Shown here: positions 57,775 through 64,000 of the stretch, one piece after another
How the letters are laid out: each line of letters opens with the position of its first letter
Numbering within the stretch: position 1 is the stretch's first letter
Source: Hemerocallis citrina
Taxonomy: Eukaryota; Streptophyta; Magnoliopsida; Asparagales; Asphodelaceae
NCBI GenBank assembly: GCA_017893485.1
Contig: CM030366.1
Coordinates: 188,463,947-188,527,946, forward strand
Direction of reading: 5' to 3'
Length of the DNA stretch: 64,000 nt
Notes under the pieces: model-generated
The model's input: the letters and a program-made list of their open reading frames with translations, nothing else
The model's database searches: none
What the model was told of the DNA's origin: nothing
Position numbers and translations under genes: made by a program

Positions 57775-58280
57775 TCATGTTAGTAAGTTTAGCTTATGTT
57801 AGTAAGCTCTTACTCATATTAGTAAGTTTTAGTCATGTTAGTAAGTAGTGATCATGTTAGTAAGTTAGTAAGATGTCATGTGAGAAAGGTTTATATTAGT
57901 AAGTAGAATTGATAGTGTGAGTAAGTTAGAAAGTTGAAATGTGGACATTGATTATGTTAATTAACTCAAATGTAGACTTGACTCATGTTATTAATTGGAA
58001 GAATTGTAGATTGATCATGAAGGAAGCTTGAAAGTTGAGTTAGTAAGCTTGAAGTGTTACAAACTAATCATGTTAGTAATGTTAGTAAGTTGTTAGTAAC
58101 TTAAGTGTGAAATTACTTATGTTAGTAAGCTATTAGTAAGCTTAAAAAATGTGGAAGATCAGGTTAGTAAACTAATTGTTGGCTAATTATTCATGTAGAA
58201 AGTTCATATTAGTAAGTTAAAAATGTAGACTTGGTCATGGTTAGTTAGTAAGCAATTTGGTATGTTAGCAAGCAACTTAA
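57775..58280. repeat. Dispersed TTAGTAAG repeats
   Basis: More than 15 copies of TTAGTAAG or near forms, often as CATGTTAGTAAGTT, at irregular spacing inside the long LTR. Confidence 0.85.
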
Positions 58281-58916
58281 TCTTGGTAGTAAGATTGAAG
58301 TGTAGCTTGATTTTAGAATGGAAGTATGAACTTTGCTAAAGAATTATTGATGGAAGTTTTCCTATTTATGGTAAGATGTATGTTGTTGTTTGGAGATTAT
58401 GTTGAAGTTATTAGTAGTTTGAAATTGCAAGTAGTAGTAGCCGACTTTGTTAAGTAGAATATGTTACTAGTAATTGCCATGGGTGAAGTTGAAGTTCATG
58501 CTTTTATTTCAAGAAAGTGAAGTATGGCTAAGTGGTGGTAGTTAATCATGAACTTAACCATGTTAAGTTAGTATTTGTAGCTACTTGTTAATCATGTTGA
58601 ACTCATTTGGTAGCTTAATGTTGTGACTGTAGCTACTTGTTTAGTAACTATTTGTTAGGAGTATTGTCTCGATGATGAATCGCACATAGACGTGGAGATA
58701 GAACATGTGTTTTATGGCGATTGTCATTCTGATGGATTATCATTGTTGTTATGGCTATATGAGCCGGATGTGGGACAAGTTGGACCAGTGTTGGGTACGT
58801 GAAGACGACCCAGTAACCCTAATTGTGTTGAGTGTAATATATGTTAGCTCTAGGTTGTATGTCTCGTGATTGTGAGGACAGGCACTAGTTACAGGCATGT
58901 ACTCATCCTGCCAAAA

Positions 58917-59020
58917 GGGACACGTGCGGCGTGGTCTCGTCTGGGACACGTGCAGCGTGGTCTCATCTATGACATGTGCGGCGTGATCTTGTTTGGGACA
59001 CGTGCGACAACGTCTCAACT
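58917..59020 (+). promoter_or_regulatory. Four 26-bp tandem repeats carrying G-boxes
   Basis: Units start at 58917, 58943, 58969 and 58995, exactly 26 bp apart. Three contain GACACGTGCG, with the CACGTG G-box/ABRE core; the third has CATGTG. G-boxes bind bZIP and bHLH factors in plants, so the array could act as an LTR enhancer. This is inferred from sequence alone. Confidence 0.6.
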
Positions 59021-59761
59021 GTAAATTATTGGAATCAGTGATAAGAGCAGGACGTGAACATAGATCGCAGGTCTTGTCGGAACTTAGGGGATGGACCCTA
59101 AAGCTTCTGTCTATGTTCTTAGCTATCGGAACTTGATGGAGTAGGTACGAGCCCTGCTGATTCTTCATATGGTCAAGGTAACTTGGTGAGGGTAGGAGTG
59201 GAGAAAGACCACTGATTCCGGCAGAGCCCAATGATCATCGACTTGGCGAGAGTGGAAAAAGACCACTGATCCTGGCGGGGTGGAGAAAGACAACTGATTC
59301 TGACGGAGTGGAGAAAGACCACCAGACGTCTGCAGAGGCAGAATATACTGCAGCACTGCAACTCTACCAGTCACTAGATTCATGTGAGGAGCAGGAAAGA
59401 GTACAAGAGTATGATGCATAGCAAGGGATCGAACTCTGTGATCTGAAGACTACGAACTCTTTGGAAAGCATATAGTATGGGATGCATACGTTTCCATTGA
59501 AGTTGCATTTGGGATAGTATACAGTATGGGATGCATACGTTTCTAAATAAATTGCTTTAGGGTAGGAGCATGGTGTGCATTCTGAGCTGTGCATTAGACT
59601 GTAGGGCATAGCATACACTGACACTTGTGGTTGACTTCATTTTTTTTTCCTTTTTATATTAAATAGTGTTTGCTAAGATTGGAGAGCGCAGGTTTTATCC
59701 GCTGATGCGGTTTATTTCTGGGAGACGTGTGGATGCACCAGGTGTGAGTTCGGACTCAATT

Positions 59762-60497
59762 TGTATTTGAAGGAGAAAGCTGCTCGTCTGACGACCCTCG
59801 GCTGACCGGGCGGAACCTGTGGCGACCTCGGAATAAGGCGGGGATCTGGGCTCGGATCAGAGGGTTCGGATCCGAGGTCTTGTGTACCTGCAGACGGTCC
59901 TGAAACACCGGGGTTTGTCCCGGTGGCGGACCCTCCGACGATCTAGTCAGTCTCTGTGAGAGAGTAGCAATAACTAGGTGAATTTAAGTGGTAAAAGATT
60001 GATTACCTGAAAAGGTGGGTGAGGGTCTAGTATTTATAGAGAATTCTAACCGGGTTTGGATCCGCTTGGGGGCCGGGTCTGGACCCGAAAGCCCATGGGC
60101 CTGACGTGGCAGAGGGCCCAGAGGGTTTAGGGCAGACGTGGCAATACCAGGAGGGGTATAGGGCTGACGTGGCAAAACCCTGGGTGGTATTTGGAGCTGA
60201 CATGGCTGATCGTGGGTCTTCTGTGCTTCTGGGAGAATCGGAGGGCCTAGGCTGTGCCAGGTCATCCCCCTGCTTCGCCAGAGAGGGGGGACGGCCCGTG
60301 GGGCTGTCACGGATCGGAGACCGAGGACCACTGAGGCTCGTCGGATACGAGGAGGCTGGTTCTGTGGGGGCAAACTTTAGGTTCGGCGCCGACCCTGCAA
60401 TGGTTCGGAGCCGGACTAAATTGCTATTTTTACCTTTCTTGAGTGAGAGTTGTATTGGGCCCTGGTTGGGCCCCCAGGCCATTTTCACCCTACTACA
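59762..60497 (-). mobile_element. 3' LTR of a third Tat-type gypsy element
   Basis: On the minus strand it starts TGTAGTAGGGTGAAAATGG at 60497, directly after a polypurine tract, and appears to end ...CAAATACA at 59762. A clear minus-strand TATA box (CTCTATAAATACTAG) lies at about 60030-60044. Phrases at 59890-60040 match the LTR of Tat copy B at 18540-18690. GTGGCAGAG.GCCCA- and ACGTGGCA-type words recur in U3 (60105-60200). The element body lies to the right. The left edge is less certain than the right. Confidence 0.75.
60030..60044 (-). promoter_or_regulatory. TATA box of the Tat LTR
   Basis: TATAAATA on the minus strand, about 460 bp from the LTR start, driving transcription leftward. 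It confirms the minus orientation. Confidence 0.65.
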
Positions 60498-60512
60498 CAA
60501 GCCCCCCACTCC
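60498..60512 (-). other. Polypurine tract of the third Tat element
   Basis: On the minus strand GGAGTGGGGGGCTTG immediately precedes the LTR start at 60497. This shows that the LTR is the 3' one and that the element extends rightward. Confidence 0.7.
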
Positions 60513-60559
60513 TGCGGGGGTGCAGGAGCTAGCCAGGGAGGAGTGTTCATGGTTGTGAA

Positions 60560-61470
60560 AATGGGATGGCGGATTGTCTGAGGCTTCCTGGGAAGATTGC
60601 CTTGGTGCCAGACCTAACCTCGGGAGGGCGAGGGATTCTGGGTCGGCAAGGTTGAAGGCGAGTCGTGGAGCCTTCCTGAGAAGACTACCCTGGTGCTAAA
60701 CCCGACCTCGAGCAGGCGAGGGACTTATGGGCCAACAAGGGGGGTGGCGAGCCGTTGAGCCTTCCTGAGAAGACTACCCTGGTGCCAGACCTGACCTCGA
60801 GCTTGGCGAGGGATTACGGGTCGGCAAGGGCGATGGCGAGCCGTGGAGCCTTCCTGAGAAGACTACCCTGGTGCTAGACCCGACCTCGAGCAGGCGAGGG
60901 ACTTATGGGCCAACAAGGGGGGTGGCGAGCCGTTGAGCCTTCCTGAGAAGACTACCCTGGTGCCAGACCTGACCTCGAGCTTGGCGAGGGATTACGGGCC
61001 GGTAAGGGCGATGGCGAGCCGTGGAGCCTTCCTGAGAAGACTACCCTGGTGCTAGACCCGACCTCGAGCAGGCGAGGGACTTATGGGCCAACAAGGGGGG
61101 TGGCGAGCCGTTGAGCCTTCCTGAGAAGACTACCCTGGTGCCAGACCTGACCTCGAGCTTGGCGAGGGATTACGGGTCGGCAAGGGCGATGGCGAGCCGT
61201 GGAGCCTTCCTGAGAAGACTACCCTGGTGCTAGACCGGACCTCGAGCAGGCGAGGGACTTATGGGCCAACAAGGGGGGTGGCGAGCCGTTGAGCCTTCCT
61301 GAGAAGACTACCCTGGTGTCAGACCTGACCTCGAGCTTGGCGAGGGATTACGGGTCGGCAAGGGCGATGGCGAGCCGTGGAGCCTTCCTGAGAAGACTAT
61401 CCTGGTGCTTGACCCGACCTCGAGCATGCGAGGGACTTATGGGCCAACAAGGGTGGGGGGCGAACCGTTG
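60560..61470. repeat. 178-bp tandem array made of two alternating 89-bp units
   Basis: GGAGCCTTCCTGAG recurs at 60667, 60845, 61023, 61201 and 61379, exactly 178 bp apart. Between them lies a second, diverged half-unit starting TTGAGCCTTCCTGAG, so types A and B alternate. Copies are nearly identical except at the edges. The array lies next to the polypurine tract, where Tat 3' untranslated repeats are expected. Confidence 0.95.
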
Positions 61471-62434
61471 TGCCTTAGGAATGTTGGGCAGGGTAGCCTG
61501 CCGTCTTTTGCGGAGTATTGAAGGCGCCCTGGGATCTGTGCGATGTTCCAATTTCCCAGGGGCCTTAATGGCGCCGCCTAATAAATGTATGGCGCATGGT
61601 CTTCCGTCGTTTGGTTTTCCTCACGTCATAAAAGCTGGCTTATGGGGGAGGCTATAAGTACCCCTCTCCGCAGCGGGTTGGATCACAGCAAGAGTGGTCT
61701 ACTGGTCCTCAAAGGTGTCTGCTCCGGCGGACGTCTGTCTTTTTGCAAAAATTTTCCCCTGGTCGTGTCGGAGAGGTGGTTTCTCTGCCGCCCGGATCTT
61801 CTCTTGGATCTGATGGCTCTGATACGGCAGCCAGATCCAGGGGGGATCGGGGCGAGAGGGGTAACGACCGAATCCGAGGGGTGAGCTGTTTGCCGCTGAA
61901 GATTTTGTCTTCTGGAGGAAATGAAGGGCGTTCCGGGCAAGTTAGTAACTGTGAAGGTTCTGTTGCCAGAGCAGGTTGAACCTTTGCAGTTGCAATCAAC
62001 TGGCTCGGAATGGTGCGCTTCTCTCGACTCTGAGTGTTGATCTGCTTTCGACCGGGGCCCGTGGGTCGGCTGAATACCGACCGAAACACGGGGCCCGGGG
62101 GGTGCTTGCCGAGGGCGGCGCCTTAAAACTTTGAATCACAAAACTTTTTCTGGTCTCACCCTTGAATAGTTCGGGGTTTTGGCCGTCGAGGCCGTACGCC
62201 CCAAGCCTCGGAGCCCGGGGTTTTGTCTGTCTAAGGATGGCGCCTTAAATCTTAAGAAAAAAGCTCCCTCCGCCGAATACTCCCTCCGAACTGACCCCCG
62301 CGTCTGGCTGCCAGCCTGGCATTGGATGACGTCAGCAGCGCACGTTTCGAGGACGTGGCGCGATTTCCCAGGCGACAGTTGCACGTCAGTTGGTGAACAG
62401 TACTCGCGGGAATCGAGGAGTCGCTTTTAGCTTC
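61471..62434. other. Upstream region of the opposite-strand Tat gene
   Basis: GC-rich, no conserved frame. A plus-strand TATA-like TATAAGTA lies at 61655, followed by a leader-like stretch, and GGCGCCTTAAA occurs twice (about 62118 and 62240). It may hold a first, distal promoter for the plus-strand gene. Open frames on both strands here look GC-driven. Confidence 0.4.
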
Positions 62435-62442
62435 TATAAATA
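62435..62442 (+). promoter_or_regulatory. TATA box of the opposite-strand gene
   Basis: TATAAATA followed by a CT-rich initiator-like stretch, about 165 bp upstream of the ATG at 62608. It is on the strand opposite to the element's own LTR promoter. Confidence 0.6.
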
Positions 62443-62607
62443 TTCCCCCTTCTCCCCCTTCATCCCACTCCTTTCTTGCTGCTTTCTTCTTTTTTTTTCA
62501 AAAATTTCCCTATACTTCAGTGCTTGCCCCTGCCTTTTGCTGTACTAGAGTCGCCCTTCCGAAGTGACCCCAGGTGAGTTTGTAAGTCTGTTTAGTTTTA
62601 TGCATAG

Positions 62608-64000
62608 ATGGATAGGGCTCAGTCTGGCTCGTCAGCGTCGACATCTAGGGGGAAGTGAAACCTGTTTCCAACTCGACTTCGTGGGAGGAGCCTGTACTTG
62701 AGGGAGAGTCAATATACGTCGAGGAGTCTTCCGATTCGGTTTCGTGGGAGGAACCCGTAGGTGAGGAGGAGGAGGTACATGGTGTGAGGCCGTTACGCTC
62801 CCGACGTCCCTTTGTGGTGGAGAGTAGTGAGTCGGGGGAGACGAATGATGACTCGGGCGGCGTCCGTGTTTTGGAGTTGACTTTCGAGGAGGAGGGAGGC
62901 GAAGGTGGCATTGTAAAGAGATCCACAGTTCAGGGTGCGGGTCCGAGTTCCATGCCGACTGTCCTGGGGCCCTTATTCACTTCCTCGCCGGAGCGAACCA
63001 AGACGAAGAAGAAGAAGGCTCCGAGGAAGGCAAGACCAGGGACTGGTGGTTCGAGCCAGGCGCCCGTATATCGTAACTTGTGGACAGGTTCGCCCGTGCA
63101 GCCGAAGCCTTTCCGTCAGTATCCTGACGACCTATCCGACAAGGAGCTCTTCGGCGTGCAGGCTTCCTCGCCGAGTCGGAAGAGGGGGGCGATGGACGCG
63201 ATTCTGACCGTCTTGGAGGGTGGGGACTTGGAGGTTTTGCAGCTGGCGTACCACATAGGTCCTGGCTACGAATTGATGCTGCCGAGCTCTACTCTGCGCC
63301 CAACCGATCCCCTATCTGCTTGGTGTTGCGTCTTCCCAGTGGACGCCTTCATTTCTGGACTGAGGCTGCCAGTCCACCCGTTTGTTCGGTAAGTGCTGAA
63401 CTGGGCCTCCTTGGCTCCGATGCAGTATGGGCCGAACTCTTGGAAGCAGATAATCTGTTTTGTACTGATGTGCGAGGCACAGAAGGTACCCCTGCGGTTG
63501 AACATGTTCCGAGCGATGTTGATGATCAGTTCGGCGGCTGAGGGCATTTACTATATCTCCCCCCGGAGCAAGAGGAAGGTTGTTCATAGCCACCCGGACT
63601 CTATTAAGGATTGGAAGAAGAAATATTTGGTGATCCGGAGTGAAGAGCCATGGGACATTCCGACTAGATGGAACTATTCCAAGCCGAGCTATCCTGCGCC
63701 GAGGCCGGGGGATCTGACGGCCGAGGAGTGGGAGTTTGTCGAGCACCTCCGTTTGTCCCCTAGTATCGATTGGACGAAGGTGACGGAGGCCCACCTGGCG
63801 AGCGTCGGACTGAGCCCAGCCGTTCTGCGTATGTAGTTGTTTCTTTTCTCTTGGTCTTTTCGTGCTTTCCTGCTCATTGCTCTTAATGATTTTTTCCGCA
63901 GATATGGATGAGGCATCGATCAAAGCCAGGAGGCTCGCCATGAAGAAGGAGAACGCTGAGAAGAAGAAGGGGGAGGCGGCGAAGAGGTCGAGGGAGCCGT
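62608..64000 (+). pseudogene. Opposite-strand ORF of the Tat element ('putative gypsy type transposon' domain)
   Basis: The start is MDRAQSGSSASTSRGK at 62608; a frame change at about 62654 leads into KPVSNSTSWEEPVLEGE and an acidic, low-complexity region, then a basic KKKKAPRKAR stretch (about residue 130). The conserved domain starts near 63230 and contains GLRLPVHPFVR, then an in-frame TAA at 63390-63392, then VLNWASLAPMQYGPNSW, GIYYISPRS and WKKKYLVIRSEEPWDIPTRW. I recognise this as the domain called 'putative gypsy type transposon' (Transposase_28). After a 73-bp intron a lysine/glutamate-rich coil runs off the window. The function is unknown. The gene reads against gag-pol. Confidence 0.75.
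63829..63901 (+). other. Intron in the opposite-strand ORF
   Basis: Donor C|GTATGT and acceptor TTTTTTCCGCAG enclose 73 bp that are T-rich. Removing it replaces an immediate TAG with an open coding tail (HMDEASIKARRLAMKKENAE). Size and signals are typical for a plant intron. Confidence 0.7.

Larger units (their letters stand above)
55488..59761 (+). mobile_element. Long Tekay-like gypsy LTR, interrupted by a Tat element
   Basis: It starts TGTAATATCTTCAAAATAAT, like the 3.2-kb solo LTR. The segment 59380-59630 matches 12040-12250 there: AGAGTACAAGAGTA.G.TGCAT, AGCAAGGGATCGAACTC and GTATGGGATGCATACGTTTC (twice here). It includes a CT- and CCACC-rich leader-like zone (55820-57230), a TTAGTAAG-rich zone, and 26-bp repeats with G-boxes. 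It stops at 59761 where a Tat LTR begins; the remainder should lie beyond the Tat element, outside the window. No genes; the open frames in 56610-57225 are compositional. Confidence 0.65.

Noticed and set aside
62572..62607. Possible 5' untranslated intron beginning CAG|GTGAGT just before the ATG
   Set aside because: The only nearby acceptor (ATGCATAG) would give a 36-bp intron, too short for plants.
63312..63941. 209-codon minus-strand frame in the third Tat element
   Set aside because: Antisense shadow of the conserved plus-strand domain. It has no motif, and the element's own pol should lie further right.

Overview
The window is transposon-dense nuclear DNA of a flowering plant. The evidence is a plant-specific SAUR auxin-response gene, exons of a plant MBD-type protein with GT-AG introns, Ty3/gypsy elements of the Tat and Tekay-like types, Ty1/copia elements with an initiator-Met tRNA primer site, plant L1-type LINEs and several MITEs. 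Nothing fixes the species; a eudicot seems likely. Only two loci look like host genes: an intact SAUR at 25529-25960 (+) and the last two exons of an MBD gene at 53021-53733 (-). Everything else recognisable is mobile DNA, much of it nested.

Layout. 1-974: end of a copia-type LTR inserted in a minus-strand Tat gypsy element (copy A, 977-3967: tail of an opposite-strand ORF, ~116-bp tandem repeats, integrase remnant). 3971-7996: 4.0-kb solo LTR with target duplication CCAAA. 8002-13508: degraded LTR-like DNA split by a second solo LTR (9374-12611). 13510-18750: second minus-strand Tat copy (B) with integrase, RNase H, RT, protease, gag, primer site and LTR, all broken. 18750-31000: MITEs, three copies of a non-autonomous LINE-like retroposon, the SAUR gene, a long foldback element and a hAT-like MITE. 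33657-40181: a LINE with a 14-bp target duplication, ORF1 open and ORF2 broken. 40898-41690: another MITE. 41744-52900: a degenerate plus-strand copia element carrying two later insertions, a 3.0-kb copia derivative with two LTRs and perfect target duplication (45049-48067) and a 5'-truncated minus-strand LINE (48345-51978). 53021-53733: MBD exons. 54780-55340: copia-LTR-like DNA. 55488-59761: long gypsy LTR with tandem G-box repeats. 59762-64000: 3' part of a third minus-strand Tat element, with 3' LTR, polypurine tract, 178-bp tandem repeats and a plus-strand gene that has its own TATA box and an intron.

The most interesting observations are (1) the opposite-strand, intron-bearing gene inside Tat elements, seen at both ends of the window; (2) a family of GAGCATC-ended MITEs, plus a long foldback element, each filled with ~23-bp dyads (11-1-11) whose sequence is specific to the element; and (3) a non-autonomous retroposon family whose 3' end matches that of a LINE in the same window. 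Family names rest on recalled protein motifs; no database search was possible.
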